From: JBBIMP01 sp037444305
GTDB lineage: Bacteria; Acidobacteriota; UBA6911
DNA length: 64,000 nt
Reading direction: 5' to 3'
Assembly: GCA_037444305.1 (NCBI GenBank)
Contig: JBBIMP010000020.1
Span: forward strand, 26,600 to 90,599
Shown here: positions 36,586 through 45,410 of the stretch, piece by piece
Position numbering within the stretch: the stretch's first letter is position 1
Layout of the letters: each line of letters opens with the position of its first letter
Notes under the pieces: model-generated
The model's database searches: none
The model's input: only the letters and a program-made list of their open reading frames with translations
Told to the model about the DNA's origin: nothing
Made by a program: the position numbers and the translations under genes

Positions 36586-38687
36586 GGCCGTCCTCCCTCG
36601 CCCGGATTCGATGACATCCGGTTTCCAAGCAGACATTCTGCAATCAAAAATACCAGAACGGCCAGCAGCAGGTACTGCCACCAGCGCTGCCGCCGGTCCA
36701 ACTCCTGCGGGGTCGCATTTTCGCCCTGGGCAGCCTGAAGCGGTTTCTCCTCCGCCGCAGCCATCCAGGAGGCCTTCATCTCCTCGACGCTGCCCCGCGC
36801 GAGATCCGACTCCCGCAGCACGGGATTCGCCGCGAGGAAAGCGGTCGATCCGAGCGCGCGGATCTCGTGCAGCCCCGCCCGTTCGACCACCGCCGCATCA
36901 CCCTGGGCGGGAATTGGGATGCGCCTGCGGTCGGGATCCACAAGAACCATGGCCTGGTCGGGATCCGGTTCTCCGCCCCCCCGCCGGACCACGGACTCGA
37001 CCAGCAGCCTGCGCGGCTGGATGGTCTCCCCGACCTCCACCCATGGACGCTCCTGGCGGCCAACGTCCAGGTACCGGAGCATCTGCTGCCAGAAGGGGGC
37101 ATACACCGCTTTCAGCGGAAGGTCGTTTGCCGCATCGTCGGCCGAAGAAGCGAAAACCAGTACGCGCCCCTTGCCCACGGAAAAGGATGCGAGTGCGACG
37201 TCGCCGTTGTCGAAGCGCGCCAGGACTTCTCCGCCCTCGCCCACGTCGATCTGCGCGTGGCGGAAAAACTTCGCGTTCGAGAAACTGCCCGAGTGCGGCT
37301 CGGCGAACGGCCGGAATATGGGGTGATCCATCCTGATATCAGTCAGAAGAACGAACTCCCCGGCGCGCCCGGCCGTTCCCGGGCCGACCGTGACGGGAAG
37401 CCAGCTGCCGAACACCCGGTTGAAGTCCGGCCCGATCCCGCCGTCGGCGAGTACCGCGACGAGCCCCCCGCCGGCTTCCACGTGAGCGCGCAGCTGCGCG
37501 GCCAGCCCCGGCTTTCCGCCCCTGGCGCTGTTCCAGATGACCACGGTTCCGGAACTCCCGGCGGGGATCTCCGCGGCCGCCGGAGCTGTGCGCGTGAGGC
37601 GGAAGGGAGAGAACGACGGGATGTTCACCGCCTGCTCCAGGAAGAAACCCGGCGCCCGCCCGAACCGGCCCGCGCCCGGATTCTCGATGGAGAGGGCCGA
37701 CTTTTTCCCCCGCGCCTCCAGGACGGCCGTCAGGCGGTTGTCGCTTCTCAGTTCGTCGCTTCCCGCTTCGACGGTCAGAGTGTGCTCGCCCGGGATCACA
37801 TCCGCCAGATCGAATTCCACCGCGGCGCTGCCGTTCGCACCCAGGTCGACCGTCTTCTCGGCCTGCTGCTTCCCATCGAGGCGCAGCGCGACCCGCACGC
37901 CCCTGTGCTCGGAAGTTCCGTAGTTGAATGCGGTCAGGCGAACCCTGTAATTGCCGGAGGCCTTTTCATCCCCTTCCGAGAGGCGCAGCTCCCCGAGCGC
38001 GATGTTGGAAAAGGTGTCGCTCCCGACATCGTGAACCTCCAGGTCGGTCCCCGCGCCCAGGCGGAAATTGACTTCTTCGGCAGCCCACCCGCTCTTTTGA
38101 AAATCGGAAATGAGGTGGATCGTCTTCCGACTGGCGCCCGCCCCGGGCAGGAGCTGACTGGCGGCGCTCAGTGCCTGGCCGTAGCGCGTGGCCCTGTCGG
38201 TGAGCCGGACATCGCCTTCGACCAGGGCAAGGATCGCCGCGCCTTCCCTGACGGCCTGCGCCCGGATCAGCGTGACGTCGGAGAACTCAGCCAGCGCAAA
38301 ACTGTCGCCCGGCCCGGCCCGGCGCACGATTTCGGCTGCTGCCTGTTTTGCCCTCGCCCAGCGGTCGGCGTAACCCATGCTCATGGAGTTGTCGAGCAGG
38401 ATGACGTGCGTCCGTGCCGTCTCCCCGGGCAGCACGCCGGCCTGGAGCATTTCCCGGTAGGGGCGGGTGAATGCGAGCGCCAGCAGCAGCAGCGACAGAA
38501 CCCGCAGCAGCATCAGGAGCAGATGCCGCAGTCTCTGCCAGCGGATGGTCTTCTTGCTGATCCGGCGCAGGAACATGAGCGTGGAGAATTCGAGCTTCCG
38601 GTCGCGTTCCCGGCGCACCAGGTGCAGGAGGACGGGAACCGTCGCGGCCAGCATGCCGATGAAGAACAGCGGGTTGACGAAACTCAT
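36582..38687 (-). CDS. BatA-type VWA membrane protein
   Basis: A 701-residue protein. N-terminus VNPLFFIGMLAATVPVLLHL is the BatA N-terminal membrane motif, followed by basic FLRRISKKTIRWQRLRHLL and a second helix. A VWA domain starts at about 92 with MIDAS residues D99-x-S101-x-S103 (LLDNSMSMGY). Further extracytoplasmic beta domains and a glutamine-amidotransferase-like segment (VVIWNSARGGKPG, about 385) follow, ending in a C-terminal helix (YLLLAVLVFLIAECLL). In the cluster it follows DUF58 after 24 bases and overlaps the coiled-coil gene. Probably binds partner proteins through a metal-dependent MIDAS after MoxR remodelling. Confidence 0.88.
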   Translation of the reverse strand: MSFVNPLFFIGMLAATVPVLLHLVRRERDRKLEFSTLMFLRRISKKTIRWQRLRHLLLMLLRVLSLLLLALAFTRPYREMLQAGVLPGETARTHVILLDNSMSMGYADRWARAKQAAAEIVRRAGPGDSFALAEFSDVTLIRAQAVREGAAILALVEGDVRLTDRATRYGQALSAASQLLPGAGASRKTIHLISDFQKSGWAAEEVNFRLGAGTDLEVHDVGSDTFSNIALGELRLSEGDEKASGNYRVRLTAFNYGTSEHRGVRVALRLDGKQQAEKTVDLGANGSAAVEFDLADVIPGEHTLTVEAGSDELRSDNRLTAVLEARGKKSALSIENPGAGRFGRAPGFFLEQAVNIPSFSPFRLTRTAPAAAEIPAGSSGTVVIWNSARGGKPGLAAQLRAHVEAGGGLVAVLADGGIGPDFNRVFGSWLPVTVGPGTAGRAGEFVLLTDIRMDHPIFRPFAEPHSGSFSNAKFFRHAQIDVGEGGEVLARFDNGDVALASFSVGKGRVLVFASSADDAANDLPLKAVYAPFWQQMLRYLDVGRQERPWVEVGETIQPRRLLVESVVRRGGGEPDPDQAMVLVDPDRRRIPIPAQGDAAVVERAGLHEIRALGSTAFLAANPVLRESDLARGSVEEMKASWMAAAEEKPLQAAQGENATPQELDRRQRWWQYLLLAVLVFLIAECLLGNRMSSNPGEGGRP

Positions 38688-38711
38688 GTTCGATCCATCC
38701 CCAAAAAGCCC

Positions 38712-39626
38712 TTAGTTGAGTCGCTCCCTCCGGAGCAGGTACGTAACGAGCGCCTGGTCCAACGGCTTGGAACTGTCGAGCAGGGCATAGTCGATCCGGT
38801 CCTTGCTGCACTCCTGCTCGAAGCGGTCCACCTGGTTGCGGATGACGCTCCGGTATTCCTCGCGCAGGAACTCCGGGATCACGTGCATTTCCTCGCGAGT
38901 TTCCATGTCCACGAAGCGGGCGCTCTGCTCGAAGCCGAAGTGGATTTCCTCGGGGTCCAGGATCTGGAAGACGATCACGTCGTTGCCCCTGAAGGCGAAG
39001 TTGCGCAGTCCCGCCATGACGACCTCGGCTTCATCGTAGAGGTCCGAGATCACGATCACGATGCCCCTGCGGCGCAGCCGCTCGGCGACGCCCGCCAGCG
39101 GCCGCGTGAAATCGGTCCGCTCGCCCGGCCTCAGACGGTCGATCGCGTGCAGCACCGTGTTCAGATGGCCGACGCTGCCGCGCGCCGGGATGTATTCCCG
39201 CACCTCATGGTCGTAGGCCACGAAACCGACGGCATCGCGCTGCTTGAAGGCAAAGTAGCCGAGCGAGGCCGCCAGAAACTGCCCGTACTCCAGCTTCGTG
39301 ACCCCGCGCGACCCATAGGCCATCGAGCGGCTGCAGTCCAGGATCAGCTGGACCCCGGTGTTGGTCTCGCCCTCGTACTCCTTGACGAAGAAGCGGTCGG
39401 ACCGGCCGTACACCTTCCAGTCGATCTTGCGGATGTCGTCCCCCGGCCGATAGGCCCGGTATTCGGCGAAGTTTACGCTGAAACCCAGGTGCGGCGACCG
39501 GTGCAGGCCGGAGATGAAGCCTTCGACCACCGTGCGCGCCACCAGCTCGAGACTGCCGATCCCGGCGAGCGTCGCCGGATCGATGAACCTCGAAAGCTGG
39601 ACCCTCTCGGTCGGTATGTCCATCAT
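38712..39626 (-). CDS. DUF58 (VWA-like) protein
   Basis: A 304-residue cytosolic protein. The family motif YRPGDDIRKIDW is at 59-70, and a VWA-like fold follows with D97-x-S99-x-S101 (LDCSRSMAYG). DUF58 proteins almost always pair with a MoxR ATPase, as here: moxR precedes it by 133 bases. That gap is larger than others in the cluster and holds a repeat. Two tandem ATG codons at 39626 and 39623 are equally possible starts. It probably acts as adaptor between MoxR and the membrane VWA proteins encoded next. Confidence 0.92.
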   Translation of the reverse strand: MMDIPTERVQLSRFIDPATLAGIGSLELVARTVVEGFISGLHRSPHLGFSVNFAEYRAYRPGDDIRKIDWKVYGRSDRFFVKEYEGETNTGVQLILDCSRSMAYGSRGVTKLEYGQFLAASLGYFAFKQRDAVGFVAYDHEVREYIPARGSVGHLNTVLHAIDRLRPGERTDFTRPLAGVAERLRRRGIVIVISDLYDEAEVVMAGLRNFAFRGNDVIVFQILDPEEIHFGFEQSARFVDMETREEMHVIPEFLREEYRSVIRNQVDRFEQECSKDRIDYALLDSSKPLDQALVTYLLRRERLN

Positions 39627-39708
39627 AACGCCGTCCCGTGCCTCATCCCCGGTTTCCGGCCCACAAGGAACCGCGATGCCGCCAAGCCCGCGTGAACTCC
39701 CTTTATGA

Positions 39709-39743
39709 GCCTTTGTGCCTTCGTGTCTCTGCGGTTTGCCGTG
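39709..39743. repeat. Fragment of the cacgaaggcac repeat family
   Basis: The stretch reads on the minus strand GCAGAGACACGAAGGCACAA, closely matching the repeat at 12588-12608 and more loosely that at 33101-33223. It sits inside the operon, between moxR and DUF58. Confidence 0.6.
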
Positions 39744-39759
39744 GTCTTCATTGCCCCCA

Positions 39760-40785
39760 CTACTTCAATCCCGAACTGGGCGCCGGCACCGCCTCCAGCA
39801 GGCGGGTGATGATCTCCCCCGTCGTCACCTTCTGCGACTCGGCGTGGAAGTTGGTCAGAATCCGGTGCCGCATGACCGGGTAGGCCAGCGCACGGACGTC
39901 CTCCACCGAAACGTTGAAGCGCCCTCTCAGGAGCGCCCTGGCCTTCCCGCCGAGCAGCAGGTACTGGGCGGCCCTCAGGCTGGCTCCCCAGTTGACCCAC
40001 TCGTTGATGAACTCGAGCCCGCCGTCCGGCGACGGCCGGCTGGCCCGCACGAGGTCGACGGCATAGCGCGACACCGACTCCGGCACGGGCACGCGCCTCA
40101 CCAGCTTCTGAAAGTCCAGGACGTCCCGTCCCGAGACCACCGGCAAAATTTCCGCCTCGCTCCCGGTTGTCGTCGAGGTGACCACGGCCCACTCGTCCTC
40201 CTCGCTGAGGTAATCGATGATGATATTGAACATGAACCGGTCCAACTGCGCCTCCGGCAGAGGATAGGTCCCCTCGAGCTCGATCGGGTTCTGCGTGGCG
40301 AGGACAAAGAAGGGCCGGTCCATAGTGTAGGTCACGCCCTGCACCGTCACCTGCAGCTCTTCCATCGCCTCCAGCAGCGCCGCCTGGGTCTTCGGCGGCG
40401 TCCGGTTGATCTCGTCGGCCAGCAGGATGTTCGCGAAGATCGGCCCTTTGACGAATACCAGCTTCCGCTTGCCGGTGCCCAGGTCCTCCTGGATGATGTC
40501 GGTGCCGGTGATGTCGGCCGGCATGAGGTCGGGCGTGAACTGGATCCGCTTGAAGCTGAGATCCAGCACCCTGGCCAGCGTCTTGATCAGAAGCGTCTTG
40601 GCGAGCCCGGGAACCCCGGTGATCATCGAATGCGCGCCCACGATCATTGAGATCATGACCTGCTCGACGACGCCGTCCTGCGCAATGATCACCTTGCGCA
40701 GTTCCTGGAGCATCTGCCTGTGACCCGTGTTGAGTTTTTCCACCAGAGCCGCATCCTCGGTGGCAGCCGTCCTTACCGTAGCCAT
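39760..40785 (-). CDS. MoxR-family AAA+ ATPase
   Basis: A chaperone-like AAA+ ATPase of 341 residues. Walker A is GVPGLAKTLL (about 57-66), Walker B LLADEINRTPPKTQAALLEAM, sensor 1 FFVLATQNPIE with the arginine finger in LPEAQLDRF. These are hallmark MoxR sequences. Start options are GTG 40791, ATG 40788 and ATG 40785; the last has the best spacing (7) to AAAGGGA. It sits between DUF4159 and DUF58 genes and probably drives assembly or metal insertion for the VWA proteins of the cluster. Confidence 0.93.
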   Translation of the reverse strand: MATVRTAATEDAALVEKLNTGHRQMLQELRKVIIAQDGVVEQVMISMIVGAHSMITGVPGLAKTLLIKTLARVLDLSFKRIQFTPDLMPADITGTDIIQEDLGTGKRKLVFVKGPIFANILLADEINRTPPKTQAALLEAMEELQVTVQGVTYTMDRPFFVLATQNPIELEGTYPLPEAQLDRFMFNIIIDYLSEEDEWAVVTSTTTGSEAEILPVVSGRDVLDFQKLVRRVPVPESVSRYAVDLVRASRPSPDGGLEFINEWVNWGASLRAAQYLLLGGKARALLRGRFNVSVEDVRALAYPVMRHRILTNFHAESQKVTTGEIITRLLEAVPAPSSGLK

Positions 40786-40817
40786 CATCACTTCCCTTTC
40801 TTGGCCCCGGCCCGCCT

Positions 40818-41642
40818 TCAGCGGGTGAGGGCATACATCACATAGTTGACGCCATACTTGTAGGCTTCATTCGTGTCCTCGATCGGCATGAAGGGGTTGT
40901 CCGACCATTCCCAGTAATCGCTGATGTCGTTGTTGTAATTGACCACCATCATGAGCCGCCCCCGGTCGTCGCTCATGCCCATGTAGACCGGGACGAGTTC
41001 GCGCGAATAGGGCGGCGCCAGGGACAGGTCCGAAATGTCGTAAAAGCAATTGAAAATCGGGTGGGTCCGGGGGAGTTCCTCCAGGGTGCGGTCGGGGAAG
41101 ATCATCTTCAGCTGCTCTTTGAAGTTCTGCAGGGCGCGCTCGCCGCGGAAGTCGTCCACGATGAGAAACCCGCCCCGGAGAAGATACTCGCGCAGGTTCT
41201 GCTGATCCTTCTCCGACAGGTCGAGGTAGCCCACCTCGCACAGATACGCGATGGGGTATTTGAAGACCTCCTCGTCCATGAACGAGACGGCGTGGCCGTC
41301 GGCGTTCACGTCCACCTTCGTAACCTCCGCCAGGATCTTCATGAAGTTCTGCTCGGATCGCGGGAAGTCGTGACTCCAGGGGACGCCGCCCCCGCCCCTC
41401 CCCCGCCGCATAAACCCGAAGTCCGGCGTGGTGAAGCGGATGCGCGCGAGCGTGAATTTCGCCGCCGAATTCGGCGGAACTTCCTGCGCCCCGGCAGGTC
41501 CCCACAGGGCGGCCGCGGCGATCGTGCCGCCCAGCAGCGAGAGCAGCAGGGGGGCGCGCCACCGCCCGGCGCCCCCGGCAGAGACCTGTCCGTGAGGCTG
41601 TGCCGGCACCTCACCCCGCAGCGCACGGAATTCCCGGCTCAT
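40818..41642 (-). CDS. Exported DUF4159 protein (first copy)
   Basis: A 274-residue protein with a long N-region and a signal segment (APLLLSLLGGTIAAAALWG). The mature part has DUF4159 features: FTLARIRFTTPDF, a GRGGGGVPWSHDFPRSE loop, FKYPIAYLCEVGYLDLSE, YLLRGGFLIVDDFRG and THPIFNCFYDIS, with WEWSDNPF near the end. DUF4159 has a class I amidotransferase-like fold without a clear catalytic triad. ATG 41642 overlaps the preceding TPR-peptidase stop (ATGA) and has AGGAG eight bases upstream. A paralogue opens the same cluster (47791-48600). Confidence 0.87.
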   Translation of the reverse strand: MSREFRALRGEVPAQPHGQVSAGGAGRWRAPLLLSLLGGTIAAAALWGPAGAQEVPPNSAAKFTLARIRFTTPDFGFMRRGRGGGGVPWSHDFPRSEQNFMKILAEVTKVDVNADGHAVSFMDEEVFKYPIAYLCEVGYLDLSEKDQQNLREYLLRGGFLIVDDFRGERALQNFKEQLKMIFPDRTLEELPRTHPIFNCFYDISDLSLAPPYSRELVPVYMGMSDDRGRLMMVVNYNNDISDYWEWSDNPFMPIEDTNEAYKYGVNYVMYALTR

Positions 41643-44362
41643 GGGTTGGCTCCTCTCAGTTTCAGCAGCAGCTGCTGGGCTTCCCGGTAGGCGGGGGCGA
41701 GTTCGAGGGCCTTGAGTGTCTCCCGCCGGGCTTCCGCCCGGTCTCCCAGCCCCAGCCAGGCTTTCGCCAGGTTGAAATGCGCCGCGGCCCGGTCCGGGGG
41801 ATTCAGTCCGAGCAGCACCCTGCCGGCGGTGACGGCCAGGGGCCAGTCCTCAGCCTCCATGGCAGCCTCGCTCATCACGCGGTGGACCTGCCGGTCATAC
41901 GGATCGAGGTAGACGGACCTCTCGAGCATCCGGATGCAGCCGGCCCAGTCCTTTCTTTGCCGGTAGATCTCTGCCGCGAGCGCCAGCGGCGTGACCGCCT
42001 CTTCGTCGAAGTCGCTCCAACGCAGGAACATCTCCAGCGCCTCGTCCGGCCGGCGTTCCTCGAGGTAGAGCGCTCCCAGGATTTCGTAGGGATTGCGCGG
42101 CTCGACGAATTCCGGAAACAGGTCGATCGCCCTTTTAAGATGGGTCTCCGCGCCGCTGTTTTCCTTCGCTTCGTGCAGCAGCATGCCCAGGTGCAGGTGG
42201 GCGAAAAAGTCCTCGGGATTGTCCCCAATCCGCTCAGCGAGTGCCCTCCGGTCGGGCGTGCTCCGGCGGCCGGTCCCTCCTTCCGCCGCGCCCTCGAAGC
42301 GGAGCCGGCGGGCCGGCGCTCCCAGCTTCTCGTCCAGGAACCTGGCATACTCCGCGTCCATCTCCTGCGGGCTCCACCCCAGGGCTGCGCGGAAAACCTC
42401 CTCCGGAGCCTTGCCGGCGGCAAACAGTTCGAGGGTCTGGCGGATCTTGTCGAAGCCGAACCTTTGCTCGATCAGTTCGCAGAAGAGCGACGCCTGGTAA
42501 TAGGAGTAGGCGATCTGCTCGGGGAAGCGCGGGCGCATCAGGCCGGCGTTGAGCTCACTGACCTTCAGCAGCTTCCCTTCCTGGTAGGCGCGCACGATGG
42601 CCGCCGTGAGGTCGTCGCCCCAGCCGGGGCGCGCGCGCCTTTCCTCGTAGACCGACAGGCCCTCCGAGTACCAACGCGGGATGTTGTGGTTGGTCATTTG
42701 GAGCGTGATGACGTGGACAAACTCGTGCCACAGCGTGGAGCCCCAGTTGAATTCGCCCGGTTTGCGTGCGCGCGGCGAGTCCATGGCTATCACCTTGCCG
42801 AAGCAGACGCCGAGCGCTCCCAGTCCGGGAAGCCCGAGCGTGCGCACGGCGAAACCGCCGTGGTCGGGGAAGATTTCCACTTGCACCACTCCCCGGGGTT
42901 TGAAGCCGTAACGCGCGGTCAGCTTTCCGTAGACCTCCTCGGCCAGCCGCGGTGCGTAAACGGATAGCACCGGCTCGTCCTCCCGGTCCAGCAGGTAGAC
43001 GAAATTGTCGCTCCGGACCCGGACAAAACCGTCCATCTGGTCGAGCAAGCTGAGAGTATTGAAAGCCCAGACGTTGTAGGGATCGCCCTCGAAGGCGGCC
43101 GCGATCATCTTCCTCCCCTCCTGCAGATCGCCCGTCCGCATGAGGTTCATGCCCAGGCCGGAGTAGGCGGCCCAATGGCGGGGATCGACCTGCAGCGCGC
43201 GCCGGTAGAATCCCACCGCCTCGTCGTACTTGCGCCGCATGACCAGGCTCTCGGCCAGTTCGGAATGAAACCGGCCATAACCGGCATGGATCTCGAAAAC
43301 GCGTCTTTCCACTTCCGCAAATCTTTCGGCCGCGCCGGCGACATGGTGAAACACGCCCTCGAGCGTCAGCGCGTGCAGGTCCTTCGGATTCACCGCAAGC
43401 GCCCGGCGGACCAGTTCCCGGCCGCCGCTGTAATCCTCCTGCTCGTAACGCAGCTCCGCCAGCAGGGTCAGTGCGGGCACAAAGGACGGGTTGACCTCGA
43501 GCGCAGTGCGGGCGAGCAGTTCCACCTCCGGGCTGCTTTCGTACCGCTTCGCCATCGCCACGCCCACGAGGGCCGGCGGATATGAACCGTTTATCTTCAG
43601 GCAGTCGCGAAAGACATCGATGGCCTCCGTGGCGTTGTACTTTTCCAGGAACAGGTAGCCGAAGTCGGCGAGAGCTTCGGGCGGTACGGCCTCCCCCTCC
43701 GCCGGTGCCGTGGCGTCCAGGAAGAGATCCCGCGCATCCTGGATGTAGCCGCGTTTCCAGGCCGCCAGCGCGACGTTTCCCAGGTCGCCTTTCTGCCTTG
43801 CCCGGCCGCGCCGGTATTCGGCCAGCAGGCTTTCCCAGAGATCCGCGGCCTCCGCTGTGCGCCCGGACACGTCGGCCAGCAGCGCGAGTTCGCGCACGGC
43901 ATCCCCGCTTCGAAAGCCGGCAGTGCCGGCCGCCAGCGCCAGCGAGCGCCGCAGGTGTTCCTCCGCCTCCGCGTATTCGCCCACAGCCGCCGCCGACCGA
44001 CCGCGTTCGAAATGCACACCCGGATGCCCCTCGTTCCGGGCCAGGAAGCCGTCGGCGTGCCGGATTGCCTCCCTGTATTGGCCCGTTTCGCGCAGCACTG
44101 CCAGGAGTCCCCGCAGCAGCTGCGCATCGTCGGGGCGATCCCGCAGCGCGGCCTCGAACTGCGCGCGCGCCTGGACATAGTTCCCCGCCTGAAGCGCCGC
44201 GGCTCCCTGCGTTCCCGGATCGCCGCCGTCCGACCGCCAGGCGAAGCACTGGCCGAGAAAGAGGCCGGCGGCGAGCAGGCTGAGAACGGGCGCCGGGACG
44301 CCGATCCACCTTCCGGCCCGCCGCCTGTAACCAGCCCGATTATTTCTTGCGCAGCTTCTCAT
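41639..44362 (-). CDS. TPR protein with a gluzincin (peptidase MA-like) domain
   Basis: A 907-residue protein. A signal or anchor segment (PAPVLSLLAAGLFLGQCFA) is followed by tetratricopeptide repeats to about 450, a zinc metallopeptidase domain with HEFVH (H546, E547, H550) and a glutamate ligand in WYSEGLSVYEE (E567), and more TPRs at the C-terminus. The HExxH plus W-S-E-G pattern is typical of the MA-like gluzincins. ATG 44362 overlaps the caspase-like gene by 23 bases; its ribosome-binding site is weak and 44407 is an alternative. Probably periplasmic, a second protease of the MoxR/VWA cluster. Confidence 0.84.
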   Translation of the reverse strand: MRSCARNNRAGYRRRAGRWIGVPAPVLSLLAAGLFLGQCFAWRSDGGDPGTQGAAALQAGNYVQARAQFEAALRDRPDDAQLLRGLLAVLRETGQYREAIRHADGFLARNEGHPGVHFERGRSAAAVGEYAEAEEHLRRSLALAAGTAGFRSGDAVRELALLADVSGRTAEAADLWESLLAEYRRGRARQKGDLGNVALAAWKRGYIQDARDLFLDATAPAEGEAVPPEALADFGYLFLEKYNATEAIDVFRDCLKINGSYPPALVGVAMAKRYESSPEVELLARTALEVNPSFVPALTLLAELRYEQEDYSGGRELVRRALAVNPKDLHALTLEGVFHHVAGAAERFAEVERRVFEIHAGYGRFHSELAESLVMRRKYDEAVGFYRRALQVDPRHWAAYSGLGMNLMRTGDLQEGRKMIAAAFEGDPYNVWAFNTLSLLDQMDGFVRVRSDNFVYLLDREDEPVLSVYAPRLAEEVYGKLTARYGFKPRGVVQVEIFPDHGGFAVRTLGLPGLGALGVCFGKVIAMDSPRARKPGEFNWGSTLWHEFVHVITLQMTNHNIPRWYSEGLSVYEERRARPGWGDDLTAAIVRAYQEGKLLKVSELNAGLMRPRFPEQIAYSYYQASLFCELIEQRFGFDKIRQTLELFAAGKAPEEVFRAALGWSPQEMDAEYARFLDEKLGAPARRLRFEGAAEGGTGRRSTPDRRALAERIGDNPEDFFAHLHLGMLLHEAKENSGAETHLKRAIDLFPEFVEPRNPYEILGALYLEERRPDEALEMFLRWSDFDEEAVTPLALAAEIYRQRKDWAGCIRMLERSVYLDPYDRQVHRVMSEAAMEAEDWPLAVTAGRVLLGLNPPDRAAAHFNLAKAWLGLGDRAEARRETLKALELAPAYREAQQLLLKLRGANP

Positions 44363-45410
44363 GAATTTCCGCGAGCTTGAGCAGCAGCTCCTCCAACTTC
44401 CGTTCATATTCCGCCGCAGGCATGTCAGCCTTCGCGTAGCGGAGCTCCTCGACGCGTTTTTCCAGCGCGGCGGCTTCGGCTGCCAGCTTTCTCTCCTCGG
44501 CCGTCAGCGTGCCGCCCCGCAGCAGCGGGTCGCCGGCGTCCAGGTAGGTGCTCCGCGCCAGCATGCCGTCGCCATTGTCGGGTCCCGGCTCCGCGTGCCC
44601 CCTGCCGTCGCCGTTGTCGTCCAGCATGGGGTGTTCGGTCTGCAGATTCCCCGTCCGGGTGTAGTGCTCCGCCACGGCGCCGGCCGCGTAGGCAAAAGCC
44701 TCGAACACCGATACGCGGCCGTTCTTGTCCGCATCCGCGGTGTTGTTCACGAGCCCTTCGATGAAGTAGGTTCCCATGTGGGTCCTGTTTTTCTCCGACC
44801 CGCTCCGGGTCGCGGTGGCCACAATTCTTCCCCTCCCCGCGAAGGCGGCCATGCTGGCCCCGCTGCAGTTGGTTGCGTTGACGACCACGAAGCGGCCGGC
44901 GGGAATCGAGTACAGGATCCCGGCGACCTCTTCCGCCGTCGGGTCGGGCCCCACGAGATTCAGCTTGTAGCCTGCCTGGTCGTGGCTGCCGTGCCCGCCG
45001 AGGAAGACAAAAACCAGGTCCTCCCCGCCCGCGCGCGCGGCAATCTCGCGCCCGGCCTTTTCCAGGTTTTCGCGCGTCGAGCGGTAGCGGATGAGGCCCG
45101 GGTCCTTGGCCGGATCGTCGAAGAGGACGAATATATTCTCCCGCGCGAACTGCATCGATTCCACCAGGGTCCCGGCGAGAGTTCTCATCTGCCCAAGGTA
45201 TTCTTCCTGCAACTCCGGGTCGCCCGTGACCCCCGTGACGAGGATGGCCCAGCGCTGCGGTTCCGGCGCGGGCGTGGGAGCGGCCGCCTGGACGCCGTGG
45301 GCGTGCCGGGAGCCGGGCAGCGCCGCGCTCCAGAGCAGAAGCCCCAGCACCAGCCCGGTGCGGACCGCGCCGGTCCCGGAATACGCTGTCGGACGCAGGA
45401 TCCCTCTCAT
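44340..45410 (-). CDS. Exported caspase-like (clan CD, C13/C14) cysteine peptidase
   Basis: A 356-residue protein with a signal peptide (VRTGLVLGLLLWSAALPGSRHA), then a caspase-hemoglobinase fold: RWAILVTGVTGD, IFVLFDDPA, DLVFVFLGGHGSHD with H140, and FVVVNATNCSGASM with C182, the clan CD His-Cys dyad. An acidic repeat-like segment DNGDGRGHAEPGPDNGDG (about 274-291) may bind calcium, and the C-terminus is a coiled coil (LAAEAAALEKRVEELRYAK). ATG 45410 overlaps the upstream VWA gene stop (ATGA). Cleavage after Asn/Asp or basic residues is possible, but specificity is not visible. Confidence 0.8.
   Translation of the reverse strand: MRGILRPTAYSGTGAVRTGLVLGLLLWSAALPGSRHAHGVQAAAPTPAPEPQRWAILVTGVTGDPELQEEYLGQMRTLAGTLVESMQFARENIFVLFDDPAKDPGLIRYRSTRENLEKAGREIAARAGGEDLVFVFLGGHGSHDQAGYKLNLVGPDPTAEEVAGILYSIPAGRFVVVNATNCSGASMAAFAGRGRIVATATRSGSEKNRTHMGTYFIEGLVNNTADADKNGRVSVFEAFAYAAGAVAEHYTRTGNLQTEHPMLDDNGDGRGHAEPGPDNGDGMLARSTYLDAGDPLLRGGTLTAEERKLAAEAAALEKRVEELRYAKADMPAAEYERKLEELLLKLAEIHEKLRKK

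Noticed and set aside
36867..39695. 942-codon plus-strand ORF across the VWA and DUF58 genes
   Set aside because: Covers two well-supported minus-strand genes and their gap; low-complexity shadow translation without motifs.
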